Notes: generated by a model from the letters alone, not told the origin. 64,000 nt of DNA from Limosilactobacillus sp. (GCF_022482365.1 NZ_JAKVPE010000001.1:1550001-1614000), one strand, 5' to 3'. Shown: positions 7,989 to 15,485, counted from the stretch's first letter. Translations and numbers: made by a program.

Positions 7989-8414
7989 CTATTCGGTTTT
8001 GATCTCTTTGAAGACCACCGGAACCTTATTAGCCAGGTTATCGCGAACCGGGCAAGTGTTTTCCATGAACTCAACGAACTTCTTGGCTTCGGCCTTGGAG
8101 TTCGGCGTCCGAAAATGAACCGTCATGTGAATGGCGTCCAGCCCCGGCCGCGAAGAATCTGTTTCCTTTTGTCCTTCGAGGGTGATGTAGAAGGAGCTGT
8201 AGTCGAAGTGCTGCTTGCGCTTGAAGGTCCCGGCGACGATTGATTCACAGGCGCCAAGGGAAGCCAGAATTGCCTCCTCTGGCTTCATCCCCAGCTCGTA
8301 GCCGTTGTCACGATCCGTCAGATCAAAATTGATCGTAAAGTCACGCACCTGGGCCTGGTAGATGTTTGGTGTGTCCGTGCTGGTGACCGTTGCTTGATAC
8401 GTTGTTATTGCCAT
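7989..8414 (-). CDS. OsmC/Ohr-family protein 2
   Basis: 141 residues, a diverged paralogue of its neighbours. Redox cysteines C56 (SLGACESI) and C121 (NTCPVRDNL) are both kept, with the conserved PEEAILASLGAC helix. Likely active as a thiol-dependent peroxidase on organic hydroperoxides, as known for the family. Only 20 nt separate it from the upstream paralogue, so these two are surely co-transcribed from the promoter at 8919-8946. Confidence 0.85.
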   Translation of the reverse strand: MAITTYQATVTSTDTPNIYQAQVRDFTINFDLTDRDNGYELGMKPEEAILASLGACESIVAGTFKRKQHFDYSSFYITLEGQKETDSSRPGLDAIHMTVHFRTPNSKAEAKKFVEFMENTCPVRDNLANKVPVVFKEIKTE

Positions 8415-8434
8415 AATTGATTAACCCCCGTTCG

Positions 8435-8872
8435 TTAATCCAAAACCACGCCGTCAACGACGATGCTAATGCCGTTGGTTAGGTTGTCGAGAATTGGTGA
8501 TTCCTGCTTGACCGCTTCAACGAATTGCTGGCAAGCGTCCTGTGACGCAGCGGTCTTAAAAGTCATTGCCACACGGATTTCCTGGAAGCCGTTCCGAATG
8601 TCGGGATCGCCCATGAAGCCACGGGGATCCATGTCGCCTTCAAGCTTAATCGTCAACTGATCGTAGTGAAAGTTCTTTTCCGGAGCCAGCTTGGCTGCGG
8701 TGGCCTCTAGGGATGCTCCCAGCGTGCTCAGTTCAAGCTCGACTGGATTCATTCCGGTGTTAGCGCCACCGGCATTTTTGGGTTCATCAATTGTGTAGTG
8801 GTTGCCGCGGGAGTGGGCATCGACCTGGAGCTTTGTCGCGGTCTTGCGGGTAGTCGTCTGATATCTCTTCAT
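8435..8872 (-). CDS. OsmC-family protein 3 lacking both redox cysteines
   Basis: 145 residues with the full OsmC fold signature (TGMNPVELELSTLGAS...; ESPILDNL), but both catalytic cysteines are replaced by serine: S54 where paralogues have C51/C56, and S125 where they have C121. The only cysteine, C114, is not in an active-site position. As read, it should not reduce peroxides by the family mechanism and may be a binding or regulatory homologue. It is the first gene of the three-gene unit, closest to the divergent regulator, and is intact with a good promoter and ribosome site, so it is not simply decaying. Confidence 0.8.
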   Translation of the reverse strand: MKRYQTTTRKTATKLQVDAHSRGNHYTIDEPKNAGGANTGMNPVELELSTLGASLEATAAKLAPEKNFHYDQLTIKLEGDMDPRGFMGDPDIRNGFQEIRVAMTFKTAASQDACQQFVEAVKQESPILDNLTNGISIVVDGVVLD

Positions 8873-8899
8873 CGTATTATTTCCCCTTTATTTAGAACC

Positions 8900-8983
8900 T
8901 ATAAGCGCTTACACCATCATTATATGAAATCAGTCTTTAAAGTCAATAGTTAACTAACTAATTATTATATCGGGTGGTATAAT
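8900..8983. promoter_or_regulatory. Divergent control region of the OsmC genes and marR
   Basis: Minus strand: -35 TTGACT (8946-8941), 16-bp spacer, -10 TATAAT (8924-8919), and a cre-like TGTAAGCGCTTATA at 8913-8900, 13 of 14 matches to TGWNANCGNTNWCA. Plus strand: extended -10 TGG-TATAAT at 8975-8983 for marR. Between them TAGTTAACTA (8947-8956) is a perfect 10-bp palindrome abutting the minus -35, with partial repeats to 8965. The palindrome is the obvious operator for the MarR protein, repressing both directions; the cre adds catabolite control of the OsmC side. Confidence 0.7.
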
Positions 8984-9020
8984 TCTAATTAAGAACAATC
9001 GCAGAAGGGAGGAGAAAACG

Positions 9021-9467
9021 ATGCAAAAGGTATTTGACCTGGAGGCCTGCATCATGTGCATTACAAGCCAGAGCAGTCGAATGTTTGGCGATGCTCTGGA
9101 CAAGGAGCTGCAGAAGACCAATATTAATCGTAACATTTGGTTGGCACTGTACTACATTGACCACCATGGATCAATTAACCAAAAGGCGCTGGCGGATCAA
9201 ATCGGGATTACCGGGGCCAGCATGACCAAAATCATCCAGAAAATGACGGCAGACAATTTTGTGACGGTTCAACAGAGTAAGGAGGACAAACGTCAAAAGG
9301 ACGTCAGTCTGACCGCGACGGGGCAAAAGCAGCTGATGGCGATCATTCCCCTGGTACAAAAATTTCAGGCGGAGATGACCGCGGGAATTAGCCAGCAGGA
9401 GCTCGACACGGTCGCCACGGTCATGGCAAAAATGCGGCAGAATGCCCAAAAAATTCAGGAAAATTAA
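9021..9467 (+). CDS. MarR-family regulator, OhrR-like
   Basis: 148 residues with a winged helix: the recognition region is INQKALADQIGITGASMTKIIQKM (about 54-77) and the wing contains SKEDKRQKDVSLT. C10 and C13 lie in the N-terminal helix (LEACIMC), close to where OhrR proteins carry their peroxide-sensing cysteine. Transcribed divergently from three OsmC/Ohr-like genes with a palindrome between, the ohrA-ohrR arrangement. The inferred role is repression relieved by cysteine oxidation. Which peroxide or other signal is sensed is unknown. Start at ATG 9021 after GGGAGGAG. Confidence 0.8.
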   Translation: MQKVFDLEACIMCITSQSSRMFGDALDKELQKTNINRNIWLALYYIDHHGSINQKALADQIGITGASMTKIIQKMTADNFVTVQQSKEDKRQKDVSLTATGQKQLMAIIPLVQKFQAEMTAGISQQELDTVATVMAKMRQNAQKIQEN

Positions 9468-9506
9468 AATAATCCGCAGAAGACTTGTTATTTCTGCGGA
9501 TTATTT
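9467..9506. terminator. Bidirectional terminator between marR and the hydroxyacid dehydrogenase
   Basis: A 15-nt perfect stem (9467-9481 with 9492-9506) around a 10-nt loop has T-rich tails on both strands. Confidence 0.9.
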
Positions 9507-9527
9507 TTATTGATTGCTAGTTAGTAA

Positions 9528-10520
9528 TTATTTCACCTCGTGCGGCGACTGCTTGCCGGCCAGGACCAGCAGGACGTCGTTGAGGGAGATGTCGACCATG
9601 TTCTTAACGGCCAGGTTGGTGAAGAAGGCGATGTGCGGGGTCAAAATGACATTGTCCATGTCGTGGAGCGCCTGAATTTGGGGCACGTCGGCCAGGCCGG
9701 TTTTGCTGCGGTCGGTTTGGATAACCGCCGTTTCACCCTCAAAGGTGTCCAGCGCGGCGGCCGCGATAGTGCCGGACTTCAGCGCCGCAATCAGGTCAGC
9801 CGTCTTGACGACCGGACCCCGGCTGGCGTTGACCAGGCCCGCCGTTGGTTTCATCAATTGAAAGTCGGCGGCCGTCATCAGCCCGATGGAGGTCGGGTTG
9901 AGGTCGACGTGGAGGCTAACCGCGTCGGCGCGCTTAAGGAGGTCTTCCTTGGTGGTGTATTCCACAACCTCCTTCATCTCGTCCCGGGGCTTGGTGTCAT
10001 AGCCGAGGACGGTCGCCCCGAGGGACTTGAGCAGCCGCGCCAGGGTGCCACCGATCCGGCCAACCCCGATGATGCCGATCGTGGCGGTGTGAATCTCGAG
10101 TGCCTGCTCGTCACTGAACCAGCGGAAGTCGCCCCGGGCAACCTGGGCGTCGAAGCGGTAGGACTTGCGCAGGAGCCGGAAGATCTGCATCAGGGCGTGC
10201 TCGGCAACACTGCGGGGCGAGTAGGCCGGGACGTTGGTGACGGTCAGCCCATGCTCGTGGGCAGCTTCGATATCGACCATGTCAAAGCCGGCGGTCCGGG
10301 TAGCAATCTGCTTGAGGCCGTTGGCAGCCAGCTTAGCGTAGACGCTCGGGTCAACCTTGCTGCGCTGCTGGATTACCAACCCGTCGACGCCCGCGGTCAG
10401 GTCAACCGCGTCGTCAATCAGCTTGGGGGTGGTTTCAATCTCGATCCCGTGTTCCTTGGCAAATTCCTTAATCGCCGGTTGCTCATCGTCCCGGACGCTG
10501 GTCATTAAAATCTTGGTCAT
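9528..10520 (-). CDS. D-2-hydroxyacid dehydrogenase (D-lactate dehydrogenase family)
   Basis: 330 residues. NAD-binding GVGRIG at 152-157 with D175 downstream in LGYDTK; catalytic Arg234 (NASRGP), Glu263 (DTFEGE) and His296 (TPHIAFF), the triad of D-LDH-type enzymes. It reduces 2-keto acids to D-2-hydroxy acids with NADH. The start is only 6 nt after the aminotransferase stop, so the two form an operon: amino acid to keto acid to hydroxy acid. With the aromatic leader peptide upstream, phenylpyruvate, hydroxyphenylpyruvate or indolepyruvate are likely substrates, giving aryl-lactates; pyruvate remains possible. Function of the pair is inferred. Confidence 0.85.
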   Translation of the reverse strand: MTKILMTSVRDDEQPAIKEFAKEHGIEIETTPKLIDDAVDLTAGVDGLVIQQRSKVDPSVYAKLAANGLKQIATRTAGFDMVDIEAAHEHGLTVTNVPAYSPRSVAEHALMQIFRLLRKSYRFDAQVARGDFRWFSDEQALEIHTATIGIIGVGRIGGTLARLLKSLGATVLGYDTKPRDEMKEVVEYTTKEDLLKRADAVSLHVDLNPTSIGLMTAADFQLMKPTAGLVNASRGPVVKTADLIAALKSGTIAAAALDTFEGETAVIQTDRSKTGLADVPQIQALHDMDNVILTPHIAFFTNLAVKNMVDISLNDVLLVLAGKQSPHEVK

Positions 10521-10526
10521 GCTTGC

Positions 10527-11708
10527 TTACGCCTCCACAAAGTTCTTGATTCGTTCAACCGCCGTCTTGATATTATCCAGGCTGGTGGCGTAACTGATCC
10601 GCAGGTGTCCCTGACCGCCGGCACCGAAGTAGGAACCGGGGATGACGGCTACCTTACCTTCGTTGGCGAGGTCGGTTGCAAACTTGATGTCGTCTGCTCC
10701 GAACTTCTCCGGCAGCTTGGCGAAGACGTAGAAGGCCCCGTTTGGCGTGGTGATGGTGAAGCCGAGCTTGCGCAGGGCGTCCACCAGGAAGTCCCGCCGC
10801 TTTTTGTAGGCAGCCTTCATCTTGAGGGTTGCCTCCTTACCAGCCTCCGTGGCAAAGGCAGCCGTGGCGGCGGCCATGGCCGGGTCGGAAGCGGCGGTCA
10901 CCATCATCGCGTGGGTAGCGCTGACCGGACCCATCAATTCCTTCGGGCCGGCGATGAAGCCGATCCGGTAGCCGGTCATGGCGTGGGACTTGGAAGCCCC
11001 GTTGAGGACCAGCGTCTGGTCGGGGATGAATTCGGCAATCGAGGTGTGGGTGCCGTCGTAGACCAGTTCGGAGTAGATTTCGTCGGCGATCACGACCAGG
11101 TTGGTATCCTTGACGGTGTCGGCAAGTGCCTTAACCTGGTCGCGGGTGTAGGTAACGCCGGTCGGGTTGGACGGGTAGTTGAGAACTAGGGCCTTGGCAG
11201 CTGGATGGTCAGCGAGTGCCTGCTTGAGTCGGTCCGGGGTCAGGACGAAATCGTCCGCGCTGGTGTCGATCTCGATGGCGTTGCTGCCGAGTAGGGTGGT
11301 GATGGCGCTGTAGAGCGGGAAGGTCGGGGTGGCGATCAGAACATCGTCGCCGGGATTGGTGACCGTTGCTAGGCTGGCGTAGATCCCCTCGGTGGCCCCG
11401 ATTGTGACGGCAATTTCACTGTCGGGGTCGTAGTCCAGGCCGTAGCGGTCCTTCATGAAGTGGGCGATCGCCTTCCGCAGTTCGACCGTCCCGTTGCCAG
11501 GCGCGTAATGGGAGTCGTTATCCTCAATGCTCTTGATGGCGGCTTCCTTCATGGGCTCGGGGACGTTGAAGTCGGGTTCGCCGAGGGTCAGCTTGACGAT
11601 CCCCGGGATAGTGCTGGCTTTGTAGTCAAATGCCCGGATGCCGACCGGCTTGAGGCGGGCGAAGTTCTTGTTGATGTTTTTCATAATTGCGGGTTTGGTA
11701 GTTGGCAT
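10527..11708 (-). CDS. PLP-dependent aminotransferase (class I, aromatic/PatA type)
   Basis: 393-residue fold-type I aminotransferase. YAPGNGTVELRKAI, the NYPSNPTGV Asn, the DEIYSELVY Asp-Tyr, the PLP lysine K240 in SKSHAMTGYRIG, and the Arg of LRISYA are all in place. The family includes aromatic (AraT), PatA and aspartate aminotransferases; sequence alone does not settle substrate. ATG 11708 has AAGGAGGA at ideal distance. The gene is first after a transcription attenuator whose leader peptide contains Tyr-Asp-Tyr-Trp-Phe, which argues for aromatic amino acids. Co-transcribed with the downstream D-2-hydroxyacid dehydrogenase. Confidence 0.85.
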   Translation of the reverse strand: MPTTKPAIMKNINKNFARLKPVGIRAFDYKASTIPGIVKLTLGEPDFNVPEPMKEAAIKSIEDNDSHYAPGNGTVELRKAIAHFMKDRYGLDYDPDSEIAVTIGATEGIYASLATVTNPGDDVLIATPTFPLYSAITTLLGSNAIEIDTSADDFVLTPDRLKQALADHPAAKALVLNYPSNPTGVTYTRDQVKALADTVKDTNLVVIADEIYSELVYDGTHTSIAEFIPDQTLVLNGASKSHAMTGYRIGFIAGPKELMGPVSATHAMMVTAASDPAMAAATAAFATEAGKEATLKMKAAYKKRRDFLVDALRKLGFTITTPNGAFYVFAKLPEKFGADDIKFATDLANEGKVAVIPGSYFGAGGQGHLRISYATSLDNIKTAVERIKNFVEA

Positions 11709-11730
11709 AATTTAATTCCTCCTTAAAGAT

Positions 11731-11832
11731 AAAAGGGCCCGAACGCTGAATCGCTTCAGTATCCGGACCCTTCATCAGATTGGAATGAGTATATAAAGAA
11801 GGCTTCCGGATACTTGGGGCTTATCCGGAAGG
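11731..11832 (-). promoter_or_regulatory. Attenuator hairpins between leader peptide and aminotransferase
   Basis: Four segments share the TCCGGA core. Read on the minus strand: segment 2 (11831-11822, CTTCCGGATA) pairs perfectly over 10 nt with segment 3 (11812-11803, TATCCGGAAG). Segment 3 also pairs over 8 nt with segment 4 (11767-11760, TCCGGATA). Segment 4 overlaps the 5' arm (11772-11764) of an intrinsic terminator whose 3' arm is 11741-11733, followed by TTTTATCTTT. Segment 1, CTTATCCG (11866-11859) inside the leader-peptide codons, pairs over 8 nt with 11827-11820 of segment 2. So 1:2 and 3:4 exclude 2:3 and the terminator. Confidence 0.8.
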
Positions 11833-11844
11833 CACAATGATAGA

Positions 11845-11925
11845 TCACTGCTGGCTAGCGGATAAGGACTTGCTAAACCAGTAGTCATACGCATGCTTCA
11901 GTTGGTGCAGTGCGTTCTCCATCAT
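11845..11925 (-). CDS. 26-residue leader peptide with Tyr-Asp-Tyr-Trp-Phe
   Basis: A short gene missed by length cut-offs. Ribosome site AAAGGAGGT, 6 nt spacer, ATG ATG start, 26 codons, TGA. The product is MMENALHQLKHAYDYWFSKSLSASQQ; residues 13-17 are YDYWF, using codons TAT GAC TAC TGG TTT in a row. Four aromatic codons of five, including the rare Trp, in a 26-codon gene followed by competing hairpins and a terminator is the design of amino-acid-sensing leader peptides (TrpL, PheL). The transcript starts from 11959-11986 (minus). The peptide itself probably has no other function. Confidence 0.85.
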   Translation of the reverse strand: MMENALHQLKHAYDYWFSKSLSASQQ

Positions 11926-11958
11926 TGGCGACCTCCTTTGATTAACTGATTGGCTCTT

Positions 11959-11986
11959 ATTTTAATCGTTTTCTAATAAAAGTCAA
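11959..11986 (-). promoter_or_regulatory. Promoter of the leader peptide-aminotransferase operon
   Basis: Minus strand TTGACT (11986-11981), 16-bp spacer, TAAAAT (11964-11959), about 25 nt before the leader's ribosome site. Confidence 0.75.
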
Positions 11987-12071
11987 CCACTAAATTAAAA
12001 AACACTGAGCAATTGTCAAAGAAGGCCGCCGAAAAAGTCAAAAAATATTTCACTTTTTTCGTATATTACAC

Positions 12072-12099
12072 TTGTGTTATACCACCGATGTGTTATAAT
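12072..12099 (+). promoter_or_regulatory. Promoter of the HTH gene and clpL
   Basis: TTGTGT (12072-12077), 16-bp spacer, TATAAT (12094-12099) with upstream TG (extended -10). Two GTCAAA hexamers lie upstream at 12015 and 12037. Confidence 0.7.
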
Positions 12100-12125
12100 A
12101 ATAACTGTAAAGGAAGTGAATAGCG

Positions 12126-12368
12126 ATGCGGATCGATATCAAGCGTTACTTGGAGGTGCACAATCTGACAATCTACCAGGTATCGAAACGTTCCGGCTAT
12201 GGCTACACGACTTTACACAAATCCTTTAACAAACCGCAATCGAGTTCCACATCGCTTAATTTGCGCGATCTGGATGCACTGGCCCGTGCCCAACACATGG
12301 CCATGTGGGAGGTGTTGCGTGAACTTGAGACGCACTATCTGGAACAAGATCGTGATGAGTCGTTGTAG
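12126..12368 (+). CDS. Small helix-turn-helix protein upstream of clpL
   Basis: 80 residues. The segment [19 protein letters not shown] followed by [21 protein letters not shown] is an XRE/Cro-like helix-turn-helix covering about residues 15-70; no other domain fits. It is followed after 50 nt by clpL, with no terminator between, and both appear to use the promoter at 12072-12099. Inference: a dedicated regulator of clpL or a protein whose translation is linked to stress. It is not CtsR or HrcA, which are longer. Specific family not recognised. Confidence 0.65.
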   Translation: MRIDIKRYLEVHNLTIYQVSKRSGYGYTTLHKSFNKPQSSSTSLNLRDLDALARAQHMAMWEVLRELETHYLEQDRDESL

Positions 12369-12418
12369 CCACGGCTTTTAATTCTGACTACAAAAAAATT
12401 ATGGGGAGGTACTGCATA

Positions 12419-14590
12419 ATGGCTCAAAATCCAATGGATCCATTTAACAGCGATATGAATGACATCTTTAACCAATTAATGGGTGGCATGAACGGTTACA
12501 ATTCCGAGAACCGCCGCTACATGATTAACGGACGCGAAGTTACACCAGAAGAGTTCGCCCAGTATCGGCGGACCGGTCAGCTGCCTGGTGGTGCAGCACC
12601 ACAGGCGCACCAACCAGGTCAACAGGCGGGTAATGGCAAGGACAGCGTTTTACAAAAGCTCGGCCGGAACCTGACTGAAGAGGCTCGGCAAGGCAAGCTT
12701 GACCCAGTAATTGGTCGGAACAAGGAAATTCAAGAAACCGCCGAAATTTTAAGTCGGCGGACGAAGAACAACCCCGTTCTAGTTGGGGACGCCGGTGTTG
12801 GTAAGACGGCCGTTGTCGAAGGCCTGGCTCAGGCAATCGTTAACGGTGACGTCCCGGCACCAATTAAGGACAAGGAAATCATCAGTATTGATATTTCCGG
12901 TCTGGAAGCCGGCACCCAATATCGGGGCAGCTTCGAAGAAAACATGCAAAAACTGATCGATGAAGTCAAGAAGGCCGGGAACGTCATCCTGTTCTTCGAC
13001 GAAATTCACCAGATCATCGGTGCCGGGTCAACCGGCTCCGACAGTGGCTCCAAGGGGATGGCCGACATCATCAAGCCAGCCCTGTCACGGGGTGAAATTA
13101 CCGTGATCGGTGCCACGACTCAGGACGAGTACAGAAACACCATCATGAAGGATGCTGCTTTGGCACGGCGGTTCAACCCGGTAACGGTTAACGCTCCAAG
13201 CAAGGCTGACACGCTGGAAATTCTGAAGGGCATTCGGAGCCTGTACGAACGTCACCACAACGTCAAGTTGCCGGATGACGTTTTGAAGGCGGCTGTGGAC
13301 TACTCCGTTCAGTACATGCCGCAGCGGTCCCTGCCGGACAAGGCGATTGACCTGGTCGACATGACGGCTGCGCACCTGGCAGCTAAGCACCCGGCTCACG
13401 ATGCAAAGCAGATTGAAGCCGAAATCGAATCCGAGTCGAAGAAGCAAAAGGAAGCAGCTAAGAAGGAAGACTACAAGGCTGCCCAGGCTGCCAAGGACAA
13501 GATTGCTGACTTAAAGAAGCAGCTGAGCCAGAACTCCGAGGACGAGAAGGTCACTGCAACGCCAGCCGATGTTGCCAATGCCGTTGAACAGATGACGGGC
13601 ATTCCGGTTTCCAAGATCGGGGCCTCCGACGTTGAATGGCTGAAGGACATGGACAAGCGGCTGGAAGGCAAGGTTATCGGTCAAGACGAAGCCGTTGAGG
13701 CCGTTGCCCGGGCCATCCGGCGGAACCGGGCCGGCTTTGACGAGGGCGACCAGCCAATTGGCTCCTTCCTCTTCGTTGGCCCAACCGGTGTCGGGAAGAC
13801 CGAATTGGCTAAGCAACTGGCCCTCGATATGTTTGGCTCCAAGAACGACCTGATCCGGCTCGACATGTCCGAATACTCAGACCGGACCGCCGTTTCCAAG
13901 TTGATCGGTGCTACTGCTGGTTACGTTGGCTACGATGATAACTCCAACACTCTGACGGAAAAGGTACGTCGGCACCCATACTCCATCATCTTGCTGGATG
14001 AAATCGAAAAGGCCAACCCGCAGGTCATCACGCTCCTGCTGCAAGTACTCGACGATGGTCGGCTGACTGACGGTCAGGGGAACACCATTGACTTCAAGAA
14101 CACGATCATCATTGCTACTTCCAACGCGGGCTACTCCAATGACGCACCAATCAAGCTCGGGAACGAAAAGGACGAGGAAGACTTGATCAAGAAGTTGACC
14201 AATTACTTCCGTCCAGAATTCCTCAACCGGTTCAACGCCATCGTTGAGTTCCACAGCCTGACTAAGGAAGACCTGCAGAAGATCGTTGACCTGATGCTGG
14301 CTGACGTTAACAAGACCCTGGCCAAGAAGGACATGGACGTTAAGGTAACGCCAACGGCCAAGAAGTTCCTGATCGATTCGGGTTACGACAAGGCCATGGG
14401 TGCCCGTCCGCTTCGTCGGGTGATCGAGCGGGAAATTCGTGACAAGGTCACTGACTACTACCTGGATCACCTCGAAGCTAAGCACCTGGTTGCCCAGATG
14501 CAGGACGGCAAGCTGGTCGTGGTCGATGCTAAGGACGCCGTTGACGATGACAGCAAGGAATACACGCCAAAGGATGACAAGGAAGACTAA
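12419..14590 (+). CDS. clpL: ClpL-type AAA+ chaperone
   Basis: 723 residues from ATG 12419 (GGGGAGGT before it; an upstream in-frame ATG at 12401 lacks a site). A short N-terminus with [25 protein letters not shown] replaces the Clp N-domain repeats. D1 has GDAGVGKT and FFDEIHQ; a middle coiled coil (about 325-375, Lys/Glu/Ala-rich) follows; D2 has GPTGVGKT and LLDEIEKA. No VGF/IGF ClpP-docking loop is seen between TSNAGYS and FRPEFLNRF, which fits ClpL, an autonomous disaggregase tied to heat and acid resistance in lactobacilli. Not ClpE (no zinc finger) or ClpC (no N-repeats). A structured repeat starts 10 nt after the stop. Confidence 0.85.
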   Translation: MAQNPMDPFNSDMNDIFNQLMGGMNGYNSENRRYMINGREVTPEEFAQYRRTGQLPGGAAPQAHQPGQQAGNGKDSVLQKLGRNLTEEARQGKLDPVIGRNKEIQETAEILSRRTKNNPVLVGDAGVGKTAVVEGLAQAIVNGDVPAPIKDKEIISIDISGLEAGTQYRGSFEENMQKLIDEVKKAGNVILFFDEIHQIIGAGSTGSDSGSKGMADIIKPALSRGEITVIGATTQDEYRNTIMKDAALARRFNPVTVNAPSKADTLEILKGIRSLYERHHNVKLPDDVLKAAVDYSVQYMPQRSLPDKAIDLVDMTAAHLAAKHPAHDAKQIEAEIESESKKQKEAAKKEDYKAAQAAKDKIADLKKQLSQNSEDEKVTATPADVANAVEQMTGIPVSKIGASDVEWLKDMDKRLEGKVIGQDEAVEAVARAIRRNRAGFDEGDQPIGSFLFVGPTGVGKTELAKQLALDMFGSKNDLIRLDMSEYSDRTAVSKLIGATAGYVGYDDNSNTLTEKVRRHPYSIILLDEIEKANPQVITLLLQVLDDGRLTDGQGNTIDFKNTIIIATSNAGYSNDAPIKLGNEKDEEDLIKKLTNYFRPEFLNRFNAIVEFHSLTKEDLQKIVDLMLADVNKTLAKKDMDVKVTPTAKKFLIDSGYDKAMGARPLRRVIEREIRDKVTDYYLDHLEAKHLVAQMQDGKLVVVDAKDAVDDDSKEYTPKDDKED

Positions 14591-14600
14591 TCATCTTTAA

Positions 14601-14711
14601 GTGGAGAAAAAGCTTTAAAGAGCTCCGTACAGCTAGCCTAGGACGGGAGTTGGCGCTGAAGGCGTCAGCTTTCGTTCGTAGCTAGATGCTAGGAGCTCGC
14701 TTTTTCTCCAC
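14601..14711 (+). repeat. Structured intergenic repeat, copy 1 (after clpL)
   Basis: About 111 nt forming nested stems. The outer stem GTGGAGAAAAAGC (14601-14613) pairs perfectly with 14699-14711; the inner stem GAGCTCC (14620-14626) pairs with GGAGCTC (14692-14698). The core contains GGACGGGAGTTGGCGC and the partner ending CGTTC. Core sequence is shared with copies at 43891 and 56696, but both outer stems differ in sequence while staying paired. Not followed by a T-run. Confidence 0.85.
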
Positions 14712-14725
14712 GTTATCATCCGAAA

Positions 14726-14773
14726 AAAACAGCAAGAAGCTGGTCGATTGCGACCGGCTTTTTGCTGTTTTAA
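14726..14773 (-). terminator. Terminator of the acetyltransferase gene
   Basis: AAACAGCAA..AGC and GCT..TTGCTGTTT arms with an inner GGTCG/CGACC stem; the minus-strand tail is TTTTTTT. It overlaps the stop codon of the minus-strand gene. Confidence 0.75.
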
Positions 14774-15363
14774 AGGCGATTATTATCGATGAGCGGCTTC
14801 ATGAAGTCATTGGTGACGTGGGTGAGCCGCGGGGCTTTCTTTTCGAGGTTGAGTTCAAAGGCGATCCGGTGGGTGTCGATCTGATCGGGCACTTCAACAC
14901 TTCCCCGGGCGACAAAGCCGAAACTCTTGGCCAGTCCCTGCATGGCCTGATTTTGCTCGTGGGTGTCGAGCCGGAAGTTGGTGATGCCCATGCTCAGCCC
15001 GATCGTCAGCAGGTTGGAAAACAGCAGCTTACCCAGGTGCTGCCCCCGGAAGCGATCGCTGAGGGCGACCCGGTGAAAGGTGGCGTAGGGTTGACTTGGC
15101 TGGGCCCAACTACCGTTTTTGATAACCCGGTAGCTCGGTTCCGGAGTGGTTAACATGGCGGTGTAGCCGGCCAGTTTCTGGTTGATGACTAGAACCCAGC
15201 CAATTTCCCGGGAAATATCCTCGGTGATCATCGTCAGATTGGGGTGACCGTCCTGCCATTGGTGACCACCGGCCCGCTTAATAGCGGCCTTGGCCTCGGT
15301 GATGATTTGCATGATGGCGGGGCGATCGGCCAGAGTGGCGCGGCGGAGATAGACTTGCTGCAT
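14770..15363 (-). CDS. GNAT-family N-acetyltransferase
   Basis: 197 residues. N-terminal LRRATLADRPAIMQIITEAK is the GNAT strand 1/helix 1; strand 4 FHRVALSDRFRGQHLGKLLF contains the acetyl-CoA loop in a degenerate R-G-Q-x-x-G-K form; FRLDTHEQNQAMQGLAKSFGF is the strand 5 to helix 4 region. The substrate cannot be told. Monocistronic and convergent with clpL. The ATG at 15363 has GGAGCCC upstream. Similar proteins are common in lactobacilli without known function. Confidence 0.75.
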   Translation of the reverse strand: MQQVYLRRATLADRPAIMQIITEAKAAIKRAGGHQWQDGHPNLTMITEDISREIGWVLVINQKLAGYTAMLTTPEPSYRVIKNGSWAQPSQPYATFHRVALSDRFRGQHLGKLLFSNLLTIGLSMGITNFRLDTHEQNQAMQGLAKSFGFVARGSVEVPDQIDTHRIAFELNLEKKAPRLTHVTNDFMKPLIDNNRL

Positions 15364-15485
15364 AATTCAGGGCTCCTTTGCATTTTTATGTCTAAAATAA
15401 CACAATTTGCCGGTCTTGCTGCTACTAGATTGTAGGCTCGTGCGTTAAAATAGAATCATGACTACTGGAAAAGGAGGGGACTGCG

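Noticed and set aside
9540-10508. 322-codon plus-strand open frame opposite the hydroxyacid dehydrogenase
   Set aside because: Antisense shadow: the minus-strand protein has a complete NAD motif and catalytic triad; the plus-strand product is Gly/Val/Arg-rich without motifs.
12015-12042. CtsR operator upstream of the HTH gene and clpL
   Set aside because: Two GTCAAA hexamers are present but 22 bp apart, not in the tight tandem arrangement of the CtsR heptamer repeat, so I do not call a CtsR box.
12419-14590. ClpE or ClpC identity
   Set aside because: No N-terminal zinc finger (ClpE), no Clp N-repeats (ClpC) and no VGF-type ClpP loop; the [13 protein letters not shown]-terminus fits ClpL.
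14601-14711. Repeat as a plain terminator or a tRNA-like gene
   Set aside because: It lacks a T-run, separate terminators follow copies 2 and 3, and no anticodon arm or CCA end can be drawn.
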